Assembly (NCBI GenBank): GCA_023853785.1
Contig: JAJIRX010000950.1
Coordinates: 1 to 45,184 of the forward strand
Direction: 5' to 3'
Length of the DNA: 45,184 bases
Origin: Psilocybe azurescens
Taxonomy: Eukaryota > Basidiomycota > Agaricomycetes > Agaricales > Agrocybaceae
Positions 1-12,140 of this stretch are shown here, one piece after another. Below the pieces are notes generated by a model, which did not search any database, was not told the DNA's origin, and worked only from the letters and a program-made list of their open reading frames with translations. Positions within the stretch are counted from its first letter, which is position 1, and every line of letters begins with the position of its first letter. Position numbers and translations under genes: made by a program.

Positions 1-296
1 GATGACTTCAGGTCTAGAGGCCAGGCGATCCAGGTGCGTTCTTAGAATCCTTAATTGAAAATCATAGTACAATGTCTAATGGATAATTCAGTCAAAAGCT
101 TTGTGCCTTACGCTTCAAATTGCGGCAGCTCATCCACGATCATATAGAACTTTTCACAGTCCTATATCCTCTGCCGTGCGATAACCAGCGCTGTCGATGG
201 AACTAGAACTCATAATGTACGCAATTCCAGGTCTGGCAATTCTTCGAATTCACATGTTATAAATTTACCAGTCCATAGCCCATCAACATGGATTTC
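1..296. other. No gene recognised at window start
   Basis: I see no credible coding signal, RNA gene or repeat in this stretch. It could belong to the transposon region that continues downstream, but no terminus is visible. Confidence 0.4.
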
Positions 297-578
297 GATT
301 AATCCACCAGCGCTTAGTGGCACACACACATAAGGGCTCGGCCCGATGTGTGCAACTGTGTACATTGCTCGGTCTACGTATATGCATAAAGTTGAACACG
401 CCTGGATGCCCACCCGAGGACCCATGATCCACGTCCGCTCAAATCGCGTGCTACGATTAATCCACCAGCGCTTAGTGGCACACATATTAGGGCTCGGCCC
501 GATATGTGGAACTGTGCACATGGCTGGATGATGATCTTCGTATACGCACATGTTCAATTAAACACACCTGGATGCCCA
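297..578. repeat. Diverged direct repeat pair, period 158 bp
   Basis: Two copies of a roughly 120-bp unit lie at 297-412 and 455-578. Both begin with GATTAATCCACCAGCGCTTA and end with CCTGGATGCCCA, and both contain GGGCTCGGCCCGAT. Small indels separate the copies. The open frames on both strands here are by-products of the repeat, and I do not call a gene. Confidence 0.8.
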
Positions 579-835
579 GTCTTGATCAAGATCCTGATTG
601 CGATTGATTAAGCCTTTACTCTGGGTACTGTGCCTTATAACATATGATCATATGATTCATACCGATGATGAGCATTGATCAAAAGCCTTGAACAAAAGCC
701 TGTACTACTTATCTAGATCTTCTCAGATCTGGATGCACAATACAATAATACATATCATGTATTGTATAGACACCGCATATTGAATGCATATATATACAAC
801 TGTTCCTCGTTTGCAGTGATAGCATAAATTCCAAT
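579..835. other. Non-coding stretch upstream of the first gene
   Basis: No gene is recognised. A perfect palindrome CATATGATCATATG lies at 641-654. The last part may hold the promoter of the gene starting at 836, but I see no definite TATA box or other site. Confidence 0.35.
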
Positions 836-2804
836 ATGGCGGACACGATACATGTCCAAGACTTGAATTTCTCCAGTCCCTCCGACATCAGTAACCCAGG
901 CCCTAAGAAGCTGGCGCACTTTAATAGAGCTCCTTTCGAGCAGATTGATACCCTTGCCGGCATCGACGTATGTTCTTGGAATATCCATATTGGTGTGCAT
1001 AAAGAATAACGATTAATTGACAGATTCTTGGACATAACTTTAAAGACCTACTTTTGGGTGACGAAGACTCCCTGGGACCTGAAAGGTCTGTCTGTATTTA
1101 TCTTTTTATCTTTTCATGACTAAATGTTGCTCATAGCTCCATCTTTTCCAACGAGGGTGATACATCCTGAAGTATCCGCGCAACAATCGCGAGACCTAGA
1201 GAATGAAGCTCTGGCAGCTCGAGCAGTCCAGGAGCGCAGTGTACAGCGGACGTCGTCAGCCATTCAATCAGCCGAGGTTATCGATCGTGTCGATCGTGGT
1301 CTCGTTCCTTTCAGGACGGTAAATCAAGAGATAAAAGACGAGCAGGAGGAACGTGAACGCCAGCGTATTCGCGATCGAGGGAAGGGCAAGGAAGGGCAAG
1401 ACAGTAATCCATTTGTAATGAGACCGTATCGTGATGATACGGAAGGCAAGAAGGAAAGCCTTAGTGCTCTTGTCCGTTATTATTGCAGCCGTGCAAATCC
1501 CCACACTATCGACAAGGTGGTGAACGCGGTTTTGGGTGAATCAACTGACTATGAAAATGTCATTGCAGCCATTGCGCAAGTTGAACCATGTTCATGCGAC
1601 TATGTACACCTCTATGAGTGCATACACTACATTCTTCGCGGGCAGCCGAGGAGAAATTCATTACCGTATGAGTTTATTGATTTTTGCACGAACAACTGAG
1701 CTGACATCTTACGTTTCAGGCCACGTATACCATCTCCTTCCCTCAGCGCTGGATCGTACAGCGCCGGGTTACCCCACCGTAAGTAATTATTGTATCTGTG
1801 TATGTATTGTGTGGCTTACGCCTCTGTTTGTGACATCTAGCCCGAGTTCATATCTCGATGAGCGCGCTGCAGTGTCTATTAATCCTGCGCCTTTTCGGCC
1901 GCTTCTTCGACTCAATATCTTTTGCCGACGACGCCTGCACCTGTCTCCTCTGAAGCTTCGCAATCATCCCACAACGCACCCCCTTTCTTCTGAGGAGCAA
2001 TCTACAACGACCGAAACTCTGCAACCCTCAGTTGCTGAACCCACTCGTGAGCAGCCGTCTGAAGGCGTGCCACAAACATCAATGGACACCCCTCGAACAC
2101 CTCAGCAGTCTGACTTTACGTCTCCCCAATTACCTCAAACCCCTCTGCGGTCTGCCATCCTTTCTCAACGGTCTCAAACACCCTCGACAAGATCAGGAAC
2201 CCCAGGAATATCTGTTAAGTCGGTAAGGGTGTGCCTTCTCACTTAGCACTTCATGTTCTGACCATCGCAACAGGAACGTTTCTCGTCCCCACACTCAGTG
2301 CAAGCAAATCTGTATCACGTATGAGGATGCGCCGATACACCGGCCTGAATGGTGAAGAAAAACACTCGTCTTATTTTGTGTTATGGTCCACAGAACCGAT
2401 TTCACGTCCTCCTCGACTGAGTACTGATGTTGAATTGGGCGACGTATTATTCAATAAGGTGCCCAGCAGAGACACGTCTTTACACGATGCACAGGTGTGG
2501 GTTTACACTAAGGTGAACAAAGGAGCGCCTGCCTGGTACGATATCAAACATTCGTATAGTACATTCTCCGAGATGATTGAACATCCAACCGATCCTTCGC
2601 GGTACCTGTCTTGCACTCCATCGGACGGAAAGCCGAGCTGGGTTACACTTCAGACTTGGAACGGCAATGCAAAAAAAGAGAATGCCGAGCAAAGTCGAGG
2701 CGATATCGGATGAAGAAGGCGAACATGCCGAAGATCAAAATTTAAATGCGGTAACATTAGAAAGTGAATCGGTGTCGACGGCTATGGGAAGGCTTATTGG
2801 ATAG
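836..2804 (+). CDS. Uncharacterised multi-exon protein next to Tnp2 transposase
   Basis: I do not recognise the family. The start ATG at 836 opens an exon encoding MADTIHVQDLNFSSP, which joins the following exons through introns at 968-1023 (GTATGT...ACAG), 1086-1136, 1666-1719, 1779-1840 and 2223-2273. The middle part is rich in Glu, Arg and Lys and ends in a compact segment containing RYYCSRANPHTIDKVVNAVL. After that comes a long Pro/Ser/Thr-rich disordered stretch, and then a C-terminal region with SSYFVLWSTEPISRPP and KGAPAWYDIKHSYSTF. The frame slips at an A7 run at 2671-2677; the next frame continues with SDEEGEHAEDQN and stops at 2804. A smaller slip lies near 1155. The tandem position 62 bp upstream of the transposase suggests an accessory gene of the same element. 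Exon borders are inferred by eye. Confidence 0.55.
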
Positions 2805-2866
2805 TTATATATATATCAATTCTTGCAATCTGTTTTTCCGAGATCATTCAAATTTCCTCCTTCTCT

Positions 2867-5800
2867 ATGATAGAACGTACGCATGCTGCTCGAAGGGGTC
2901 GTTCGCGACCTTTGGTCGTTATATGCAAGTGCAAATCCCACTACATGACATTTAATCCATCTACGGGGGTGTATGAAGGGAAGGTCATCCTCAGTCACGA
3001 TTGACTCGTGATAATCATGTAAGGGATGATAGGGCTATGATGATGGCAAATGCAGCCGCTACTACCAGTGCAACCCGACTACAAGCACCACAAAGTAGTA
3101 GCAACAATTGGATCCAACACTCTTACGATGACATTGATTCTCTCATGTCCCTTCCGTTATCACACTCACAGCGACCTTTCAAGTTCATCAATTTGCCAGC
3201 AGGCCATGGACCCTTTGTATGGCCCAACGACAGCGACCATCTTCATGCAAACCGCGGCTTGTATGCACTTAGCAGCGACCGAGCCAACCGACAATTCTTA
3301 TTTGTTGCGAACCGGCTATGGGAGTACTTTGGCCTTGCATTACATGTACAGGCCACTAGTACCGATCATGATCACGATTTGCAATCGGGCGAATTGTTGG
3401 ATTTCATTCGACAAAAAATGAATCATTTGACACGTTTGAAGGAGGTTGAGTGGTCCCGACAGCGAGGAGACAGTGGAGTTGATGTACCTTTTGTTAACAC
3501 AGGTTAGCTCTAAGACAATCAATGACCAGGTTGAAATGCGAATCTGAACTTATATCTGCTAGAAAACCACTTCCAACCTTTTCCCCCTTTGAGTCATACA
3601 CAAAAGGTTACAATGCTTACTTCTCTTGTGATGGAGAATATATTTTTGTTCCTCGCCGTCCATTGCGGGTCTTTTTAGGCAGTGTCAGAAGCCTACTACG
3701 GGCGAATGGAGCTTCAGAGGGAGATATTTTTTCACTCCGAAGGACCCGCGTTCAGGACCTTATCGCGCGCGTCTCGATCCAGTTACACGCCAGTTCGTAG
3801 TGTGTCCTTCATGTCATCATCTATATCCATATCTTCCAGGGGACAGTCCGCACAATATGGATAATCCATTCATATCGATTTGCAAAAAGCGTCGTACTTT
3901 GGAATCTGCCGAGTGCAATACACTTCTCTGGAAAGAGCAAGAGCTTGGAAATGGCGAAACTCGTGTTATACCTATTCGAAAATATGTACATCAGGATTTG
4001 AAACCGTGGATTGGACGTTTACTGGCTCGGAAAGGGATGGAAAGGCTGTTAAGAATGCAGCATATTGAACCACAGTCGTCCAGGGCTCCTATCCATGATA
4101 TATGGTCGTCGAAAGTATTCAAAGACTTAAAGGACGCTGGATGGGGCCGCCTTCTTTCCTGGTCCGACGGAGGAGCTTAGGCTCATGTTCAGTCTGTCCG
4201 TTGACGGTTTCAATCCTTTTCATATGAAGACTGCTAAGCAAACTGTCTCCTCAACGGGTATATGGATGGTTCTCCTCAACCTACCACAACATTTGCGATA
4301 TCTGCACGAAAACATGTACGTTGCAGGAGTTATACCCGGCCCCGACAAACCTTCGAAAGAGGATATCTACCCATATATCGAACTGGTCATGAAGGACCTC
4401 TTGGAATTCTGGTTTACAGGTGTTCGCTTTTCACGCACAGAAGAAAAACTTCTAGGTATGCTTGTCAAAGCAATTCTAGTGCCCCTGATATGCGATATGC
4501 CTGCTGCACGTCAAATTACAGGGTTAAGCGCTGTGACATCTCATCATTTCTGTACATTTTGCGATTTGGACATCGATGACATTGAAGTCTGTGACCGAGC
4601 AGAATGGCCAGCCCGAAATCTCCAGCACATCAAACACATTGCCCTTCTTTGGAGAGACGCATCAAATGAAAATGAGCGCAAAACCATCTTTGAATCATTT
4701 GGGATCAAGTGGTCTCCACTTCATGTTCTTCCGTACTGGGATCTTGTTCGATATACCGTCGTCGATCCCATGCATGCCCTTGACCTAAATCTTTTCCAAA
4801 ATCATTGCCGCTCAATTTTTCAAATTGATACAACATATCCGGGAGGAGATGGCACGTCCGATCCTCCGGCCCATGGTGGTGAGAAACGACTTTCTACCAA
4901 GGAGCACCTACGTTCACTCAGCGATATGTATCGATCTTATTCGCGCAAATGGACCTGACCTACTTATGGTTCTCATTCAGCACCCACGCCTTGTCCTCTA
5001 CACCATTTGTGTCGACAACAACATTGTAGGGGAAGGCCACAGTATTATAGTAGGAACAAAATGGATCCTTGCAAAGAATATTTTATCCTGGGTTAGTGCT
5101 TCCACTCTGCGACTCGCGATTAGTTCGGCTGACAAGTTACAAAAATTTTCAGAGGACTAGGCCAAGTTATCGTAATATTCTACATATTGTACCCTCGGTT
5201 GCTGAACATGTAGAGGAAGAAGACCAGATGGAATCTCAACTTCCTTCCTTGCCATCACAAGGTGGGGTCGATCGCAAATTAATCGGTCGAGTACTGCGGC
5301 ACCTATTAAGCACAGACGACCAGGAAAACGCTCGAAAAAAGCATTTACACAGGGATCAACTGCTGCGTTCATCCATATCTGTAGCCTGGCACGTATTGAA
5401 CACAGTGAAATTGACTTGGGCAGGAGGACAGCTAAACGGCAATTATTTGAGAAAATTATAAGCAAGGTACGTCCGTCCTCCTCTTCTATTATTGATCTAT
5501 TGCTATATATAATAAATCGTATTTTAGATTGATGACAGTGAAGAAACTTTTCAGGAACTGCAGTCGCTCGTCCCAGATACCACTCGTCGTATTGGTGGAA
5601 GCACTCGCAATGTATTAGGAAAAGATGTCATGGAAGTTGTATGGGAAGACATGCGTCGTACCGTGCTTCCGACGTGGATAAGCCCTGCACCTCCAAATTG
5701 GGGCACATCGCGAACGCGGAAAATTGAGTGCCGACAATTGGAGAGTTATTTGCACAATCCATTTCCCCCGTCACTCTCATCCGACTCTGGAGTGACAGCT

Positions 5801-6957
5801 CCGAGCGTAAGAAGCTCATTCTTGCTCATTTCATGGACCTTGTCAGCGCGGTTCAGATCGCCAACATGCGCATAACATCGGAGCATCAGATCCAGTCTTA
5901 CAACAACTACATGACTCGCTATATATCAGGCATTAAAACACTCTTCCCAGATCAAAACCTCAAGCCTGCACATCACGCCGCACTTCATATCGGAGACATG
6001 TTAGGACTCTTTGGTCCTAATCATTCCCACAGCGGTCCACATTACGAACGGTATATCAATTTTTTCATAGAACAAATACAAACTCCCAAATAGGTATTTC
6101 CGATTCTTCAACCTCCAATCAGCATCTATCTGACACGTTATCAAGGCAAACTCGAATCTACGCTCCTCACTACGTCTGCCCGGAGTGCAAACGTACGTGC
6201 GCTGCTGGCTGACGATGATGGATCAAGAACTGCTGTCTACGAACTTATCTCAGTGATGGACAAGGTTGATCTCGAGGATGCTCGAGGTTTTCGACTTGCT
6301 TCTATTCTGGATCCTAACTCACCGGCATTTACTTCGCGATCCAAGCCTACTGCTGCACTTCTTGAAGTCAATCACCATAGACAGCTCTGCGACATTCTTG
6401 GGCGGAGTTCGGATGTTGATACTATGCCGAAAACAGCCATGTTTCTCAACGAGGTTTCTCGTAATGGTGTCTGTTATGGAACGTCCAAGGCCTCGACGTT
6501 CAAAAATAGTTCTATCATTTTCCAGGATCGTAATTCTTCCGATAACTCTATCAAAGCTGGAATTGCCTCCGACATATTTCAGTATCGGTACCTCACGGAA
6601 GATGGTCAAAACACCGGAAATATCTTCTTTATAATGCAGATCCTCGAACCTGTAGAAGCTCACCTCGATCCATACAGAACATTTAGTTTTGGCGGGTTCC
6701 TTTGCAGAACAACCGACAGAGAAATGATTATTTCATTGGCCCAGATCAAGTCACACTTCGCATTGACAAGATTCGATGGTCTTGTTCATGTTTTACCAGT
6801 GGACAGGGTCTGTATTTGTTCTTTTATTTTAAACATTTGTGTGCTAATGCGCCTACCAAATATTTTACAGCTGATGCTTGAATTTGAGATCGGCATTGAC
6901 GACTTGGAGGCAGATCCGATGCAGACGGGTGAGGAAGGGCAGGTCGATATGGCATAA
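2867..6957 (+). CDS. Tnp2-family DNA transposase, copy 1 (frameshifted)
   Basis: This encodes a transposase of the Tnp2 (CACTA/EnSpm-like) family, which cuts and pastes DNA elements. The N-terminus carries a CKCKSH zinc-ligand cluster. The middle has CPSCHHLYPY, then the family core in order: SLSVDGFNPF, ENMYVAGVIPGP, LICDMPAARQITG, HFCTFCDLD and LPYWDLVRYTVVDPMHALDL. C-terminal blocks include DNWRVICTIHFPVTLIRLW, HHAALHIGDMLGLFGP, RTNTNSQIGKLESTL and SANVRALL. Introns fit at 5092-5152, 5467-5527, 6094-6145 and 6808-6870. The frame breaks near 3002, at G4 4143-4146, at A4 5720-5723 and at C5 5765-5769. Each of these is explained by one base, and most fall in homopolymers. The stop TAA is at 6955. 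Whether this copy is dead or merely mis-assembled cannot be told from the sequence. Confidence 0.88.
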
Positions 6958-7093
6958 ATTTGTCGGAAAAATCTCAATTAACATATTAGTACAACTGTGG
7001 TAGAAGAAGTGTCCTCTACGCCTTGCTGGACTGGCGTAACTGCGGATTCATACTGTGTTTGCTTCATGGGATTCATGTAATATTTCATACAAT

Positions 7094-7759
7094 TTAATAA
7101 GCTGTGGAGGTGAAGACTCCTTGGACCGCCCGTGGAGGATTGACAACAATTGTAGACATTCCAGTATTAGGCTCTGAAGGTGCAGCTGGTGGAGGTGTTA
7201 CTTGTAGTGGCGCAAGTGGTTCCGGATCCATCATGCGACGAATTCGCACAGGCGTTGAGATGGATTTTTGGCCTTTGCGGAAAGAGAGGTGGCATTTGGT
7301 ACTGGTATTGGCGTTGCTTGTAGATGCTTCGCTAGGGGCAGTACCCGACGCAATATTACCACTTGAGGTTTCGCTGGTGACGCTTTCTCCGGCTCTCTCT
7401 TTCTCTTATGCATTGGCTGTAGATGCCGAAGCAGTGGGTTTGACTCTTGAACTCGTGCCTACAGTGCTTTTAGTAGAATCTAGGGTGCGAACACTTCTCC
7501 TGGAATTTTCTACAACTGACGGTTTGGGGGAAGCTGTAGAAAGAGAAATTGAATAGTAAAATGATAACGAATAATCTTACCTTAGCTAAATCCACCATCC
7601 GTGAGAGCGGTCAGTCGAACTAATGCAACAACTGATGTTCGAGAGAGCCAACTTTTGTCTGCGGGATTCGCACCCCCGACGGTCAGCGGAAATCGGAACA
7701 AAACCTGCAGCATTAACAAGGGTGCGCGATTGAAATTGCGTTTTGTAGACGCGTTGCAT
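7094..7759 (-). CDS. Small Ser/Thr/Pro-rich protein, convergent to transposase
   Basis: I do not recognise the family. On the minus strand a candidate ATG at 7759 starts MQRVYKTQFQSRTLV. An intron with GTAAG...CTACAG borders fits at 7534-7580. The 3' exon encodes a disordered Ser/Thr/Pro-rich protein with a basic cluster (HLSFRKGQKSISTPVRIRRM) and stops at 7094. The gene converges on the transposase gene with about 140 bp between stops, so it may be a third gene of the same element, as CACTA elements often carry an accessory DNA-binding protein. The first exon joins out of frame as read, and an internal stop follows the stretch ending at about 7433, so the model is provisional. Confidence 0.4.
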
Positions 7760-8175
7760 GTACGAAGACTAATATTTAGTTAAAGGATGTAGTTTTTCAC
7801 CAAAGGACGGAAAAGAATACTGGAACGTATTCCTTTTGATTGTAAATATCGTAGCATACACAAGTCGGAAAACATATCATTTAAGATAACATTTTAGCTT
7901 ACTTACAGTGGTAACATGTTTACAGGCTAATTGATTCATGATTTGTCAAAATAATTTTTAAATCATTTATCGGATCTCAGAACATAGTTCAAATTTACTC
8001 GAGGAAATAAGTTGAAATAAATTCTTGGTGTAAATATTGGAATTGATTATGGATTAGATTTAAAGTATTCTTCAACATAAATTCTTAGAGTAGATTGCAA
8101 TATTTAGTTAAACTTAGACTCATGATTAATATTTACATAAACTCTGAGATTTTATAAGCCAATGTCCGCAGTGTG
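7760..8175. other. AT-rich non-coding stretch
   Basis: No gene is recognised. The sequence TTACAGTGGTAACATG near 7913 could be a worn left end of the Tc1-like remnant that follows, since Tc1 ends begin TACAGTG, but the match is too short to assert. Confidence 0.35.
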
Positions 8176-8647
8176 GACTGGCCAGTATAATAACTAGATC
8201 TCAATCCAATTGAAAATTTATGGCATATTCTCAAAATGTGTTTTGTAGAATACAAAAATGCTCTAAAGGATATCCAGGAGTTATAAGGCAGAATACTGGA
8301 GGAGTGGGAGAAAATACCCAAGGAAGACTATGCAAAATCAATCAATAGTATGTCTAGAAGAGTTTTAGATGTTTTGAAGGCAAAGTGGAGTCACACAAAG
8401 TACTAGTTTATATAGATATCCATATTCCAACGCGCTGCAAAAACTGTCCAGATGTGTTATTTTTATAAAGTATTTAATAATAATAAATAAACCAAACAAA
8501 TACAAACATATGTTATATCTCCTGAAAGCTGTGATCTAGGGCTTTCTAGTACATTTTAAATCATGTAATTTTATGAGGATTACATAGCGTTATAGTCAAT
8601 TTAAGTTCAATTTCAAAAACATCTGGACAGTTTTGTGAGTCACTGTA
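8176..8647 (+). mobile_element. Tc1/mariner transposon remnant, 3' part
   Basis: Reading the plus strand from 8176 gives DWP, two stops, then LDLNPIENLWHILK, LEEWEKIPKEDYAKSINSM and SRRVLDVLKAKWSHTKY with a stop at 8404. This is the C-terminal signature of Tc1-family DDE transposases, including the NPIENLW block after the second catalytic Asp. Three in-frame stops show it is dead. Downstream, the end at about 8605-8647 reads on the reverse strand TACAGTGACTCACAAAACTG, a typical Tc1 terminus. A second copy of AAACTGTCCAGATGT lies inside near 8443, in the opposite orientation. The N-terminal half of the gene is missing. Confidence 0.8.
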
Positions 8648-8726
8648 TGTAGTGATGTAAAAAGAGTCTATAGAGAAATTTAAAAATTGCATTCTTGGGA
8701 GAGAATCTATGAAAAAGTAGGTTCCT

Positions 8727-8846
8727 GCTCCTTCTTGTGCCTTGTCTCCTCCTTGTGCCCTGTCTCCTCCTTGTGCTCTGTCTCCTCCTTGTGCCCCATC
8801 TCCTCCTTGTGCCCCATCTCCATCTTGTGCCCTGTTTCTGCTCCAC
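8727..8846. repeat. 18-bp minisatellite
   Basis: About six tandem units of an 18-bp sequence close to CTTGTGCCCTGTCTCCTC are present. They create long open frames on both strands that repeat every six residues, such as the GHKEE-type pattern on the minus strand. I treat those frames as artefacts. Confidence 0.85.
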
Positions 8847-8869
8847 ACCCTGTCTCCACCTGCCTGACT

Positions 8870-9950
8870 TCATTCTCCAATGGCAGAGGACCCACAAGAT
8901 TGTGTTCTGCCTCTGCCTCTGCCTCCCATGCTCCTTCTCTGATGATGGAAGACCTGAAGAATGATGTGTCAGAGGCCACTCTCTATTAGTTTGTCAACAC
9001 AGAGGCTGACAATGAGCAGGTCTTGTCAGAAGACAGCTCTGTACTATTGGGTGACAATCAAGATGTTGTGCTCAACTTACAGTACTGTTATGGCTTGGTA
9101 CTACCCTTTGTGATATCACTGCAAACTGTGCCCAGGTTAACAGATGTGCATGGGGCACCACAATGCAAGTCTTTTGGCTTTTCGGAGGGTGGCACAGAGT
9201 GCAACATCAGTCAGGGTGACAGAAAAGTGATTAACACATTTTGTGCAGCTATCATGGGCCCTGTGGACTCTGAGATCCCCCAAGGTTTGTATGATCTAAA
9301 TGACAAGAACTTCCTTTTGTAGGCACACCTGCAAGACTTTGACAAAGTTCATCGTATTTCAGATGAGCTTGTTGTGTTTACAGAGCCTCAGTCACAAGCA
9401 TGTGATTGGTTCCTTGGGGTTGAATCTGCTGAAGTACAATTGTTTGAGTAAATCTGGGTCATGGAGTATGCAAGACCAATCAATATATGTACATACAACA
9501 CTCCCACCAATTTCTGACCCATGCAGCTCATGGTTGTGCAGGACTGTTGATGGGTGGCATAGTTGCATGGCTTACTAAGAAATATGTCAGCATTGACCAA
9601 GCTCTACAAGTGCCTTTTTTGAGGCTACTGGACAGCAAGCATGATATATGGTGGCAGCAAAAACTGATGAATAGTAATACTGTGACAACATGTTGACTGA
9701 ATCAGAGATTCAGATAGTTATTGGGTCATATGCCCTCCAAACGCATCAGTGACTATTTGTGTTCAATTTTTTTTCTAAACTAATGTGTATTGCTATAGAT
9801 GTTGCTAGTCAGGCCTGCATCAAGTTGTGGTTCCCTCCACCTGCTGTCTGGTCCTCTTATTGCAATGGATGCACATGGCTTGAGTGGACTGAGTGCAACG
9901 AACAGTGGTTCTGGAAGCAATTGAACAAATCTGCAAAAGAGAGTTCCAGC
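8870..9950. other. Unrecognised degenerate region
   Basis: Plus-strand frames of 70-99 codons follow each other (9023-9322, 9300-9578, 9759-9989) but contain no motif I know, and they are broken by many stops. The region lies between the minisatellite and an LTR-like copy, so decayed element sequence is likely, but I cannot name the element. Confidence 0.35.
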
Positions 9951-10002
9951 CTGTTACGATCTCAAGTTAGAATCATGCAGTGTGCGTAATCTAACCACCA
10001 AT

Positions 10003-10510
10003 CGTTTACAAGAACAAGTTCAAGTTCAAGTTGAGCAGGTTAAGCAGGTTGGATTCTCAAGAACTAGCTAAAGAATACAATGGATCCTTCCTGGTATAAA
10101 TACTATAAACCATACAGCAAGTTGAAACGAGATAAAGTGTTCATCAGCAGATGTATATAAGAATAGAGGAAACAGATCAATTGTTCATCAAAGATGTATC
10201 ATAAAGATAGAAGTGAAAGTCCATCAAAGATATGATGGAGAGGAAACAGATCAAATGTTCATCAAAGATGTATCATAAAAAGATAGAAGTGAAAGTTCAT
10301 CAGAGCATACGATGATGTATCAATGATGTGAAGGATGACAAAGAAAAGGAAAAGAAAAGAGAAAAAGAAAAAAGAAAAGAAAAGAAAGAAAAGAAAAGAA
10401 AAGAAAAGAGAAAAGAAAAAGAAAAGAGAAAAGAAAAAGAAAAAGACTCGTCATAACACAGCCTCTAATATCTGACCAGTGGAAACAAAAGCTTTGTGGG
10501 CAGAACACAG
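10003..10510 (+). repeat. LTR-like dispersed repeat, plus copy
   Basis: The segment GATTCTCAAGAACTAGCTAA near 10048 is nearly identical to the reverse complement of 35296-35320. The similarity continues patchily on both sides: AAGTTCAAG runs, an A/G-rich tract, and a flanking TCTAACCAC just outside. A TATA-like GGTATAAATACTATAAACC lies at about 10093-10111, as expected of a promoter inside an LTR. No internal retroelement genes can be assigned to it, so a solo or truncated LTR is the best guess. Confidence 0.45.
10340..10444. repeat. AAAAG-type purine microsatellite
   Basis: About 105 bp of almost pure A/G on the plus strand, built from AAAAG and AAAAAG units. It lies inside the LTR-like repeat. 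The minus-strand Phe/Leu/Ser-rich frame across it is an artefact. Confidence 0.9.
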
Positions 10511-10516
10511 TCAGTA

Positions 10517-10640
10517 CTTTACAGTGCCCTACCGGTACCAGTTGGAACTGCTTGAATCCAGTCAGAACCAGCCGGAATCCACTCAGACTCAGTCAGAACT
10601 GGTTAGAATCCACTCAGAATCCACTCAGAATCTATAATAT
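10517..10640 (+). mobile_element. DNA-element terminus with subterminal repeats
   Basis: The sequence CTTTACAGTGCCCTACCGG is followed by short repeats of the types GTCAGAACC, CCACTCAGAATC and CAGTTGGAA. CTTTACA-initiated ends with similar subterminal repeats also occur at 28013, 30464 (reverse) and 34342 (reverse). No matching opposite end was found close by, so this may be a solo terminus. Confidence 0.5.
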
Positions 10641-11039
10641 AAGAGAGCTCGATGACTAAGGAATTCCGAAAAGGAGATTTAATTTTACCTAAGCATGACT
10701 AATTATTATTAAGCAAACTGCTGTGTTTTGGGGCCGGCGTTACGGGCCTTTTGAAACAAACAACCTGTGGCTGATGGCAAACAACAAAATGGGTGCCACA
10801 CAGCCTGAAAAAGATTCCATGTCTAAATAACACATTCTCAATGTGTCTATTAGCCATTTCCAGTGGTATTAAAGCATTTTTCTGCAGTTTTTGGCTTTGG
10901 TGAACAGTTGTTGTGGTTGACACTATTTACAAAATTCAAATACAAACCACTGAATAAATTTGCAAACAATGAATATGATTAGGACAGTGGACAAGTTAGT
11001 ACAGAATAAGCTATAGGTTGGTGACCATGTTTTGTTTGA
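10641..11039. other. Non-coding, nothing recognised
   Basis: Only short frames occur, none with a recognisable motif or intron context. Confidence 0.4.
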
Positions 11040-12140
11040 GTGGAACAGGGTGAAACTTTTTAATAAAGATGTAGATAGAAAAATAGTACTGGGACAATTC
11101 TGCAACTGAAAATAGGCAGTCTCCAGTGCTGTACAGGTGATAAAATTATTTTGTTGAAAATGAAGCTACAGTGTACCTTACTCACGTAGTGGTTAAAAAT
11201 ATAGACATACATAGCTAAATATTGTGCATAAGAACTAACATGTAAATTTTAATGTACTATAGGCTGTAGATTAATGTGATTAATTTGCAGGACAAATGTA
11301 GTGGGATGAGGAGACAGCTATTTTAAGTGTGAAGTGTGTAAGCTATAAAATTTAGAATAGCAGAGTGTTGCAGATGCTGTGGATAGCAGGATAGTTCCAG
11401 TTTTGTATAAGATGCAAAGTAAGATTCTTTTGTGACAATAATATACACAATAATTGCTGAAGAGTGGGCCCAGGCTGGGGATATATTGTGGGGATATATA
11501 CTGGCATAGGCATGGTGTTGAAGGTGCCATGCTTTGTTGTGACATTTTCACATAATTTTCATTAGACTTAGAAAGGGTAAAGGATGAAATGTTTATGTTA
11601 TATGTAGTATGGAAGTGTGCAGCACTAACTTAGCAAGGTGCAAGGGCACTGCACTGGCAAGCTTTATGACTGATATATAGCAATAGAGGGATTTGTGAGT
11701 GTGTAGATGCTATTTAAATAAAAGATGTGGGCAGAGAGATAACACTGGGATATGATTTCCTAATTGAAAATAGGCAGTCTACTGTGTTCTACAAATGGTA
11801 TTTTTGTTTTTTCTGAGGATAAAGCTCTCATGTGGTTTATACATGTAAAAATAAACAGACTGTTAAGTATTGTGTGTGAGAATTGGCATTTAAATTTTAA
11901 TATACAATAGATTGTACATTGATGTGATTAATTTGCAGGACTATTTTGATTGTGAAGAGGATGAGTGTAAGGTATGAAATTTAAAGTGGCACAATGCTGC
12001 AGGTTCTGTGCATATGAGGTGATTTGTGGGTAGTGAATGAGTAGTGCAGTATTGTATAAGATATAAAGTAGGATGATGATTGATTGGGAGTGGACATTGG
12101 CAAGTGTATGGATATTAAAACAGGCATGGTGACAAAAATA
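11040..12140. repeat. Diverged tandem duplication, period 648 bp
   Basis: Two copies start near 11040 and 11690. Landmarks shared in the same order are GAAAATAGGCAGTCT, TAAATTTTAAT, GATTAATTTGCAGGA (11278 and 11926) and GTATAAGAT with AAAGTA following. Divergence is high and there are many indels. No coding function is visible. Confidence 0.7.

Noticed and set aside
7104..7556. 150-codon plus-strand frame
   Set aside because: The opposite strand has good intron borders and a disordered-protein composition, so the plus frame is taken as its shadow.
7665..7700. Possible tRNA T-arm on the minus strand (GGGGGTGCGAATCCCGC)
   Set aside because: No A-box, D-arm or anticodon arm fits upstream, and the stretch is part of a protein-like minus-strand exon.
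8561..8979. Overlapping minus-strand frames of 85-95 codons
   Set aside because: They are created by the 18-bp minisatellite.
10320..10508. Phe/Leu/Ser-rich minus-strand frame
   Set aside because: It is the complement of an AAAAG microsatellite.
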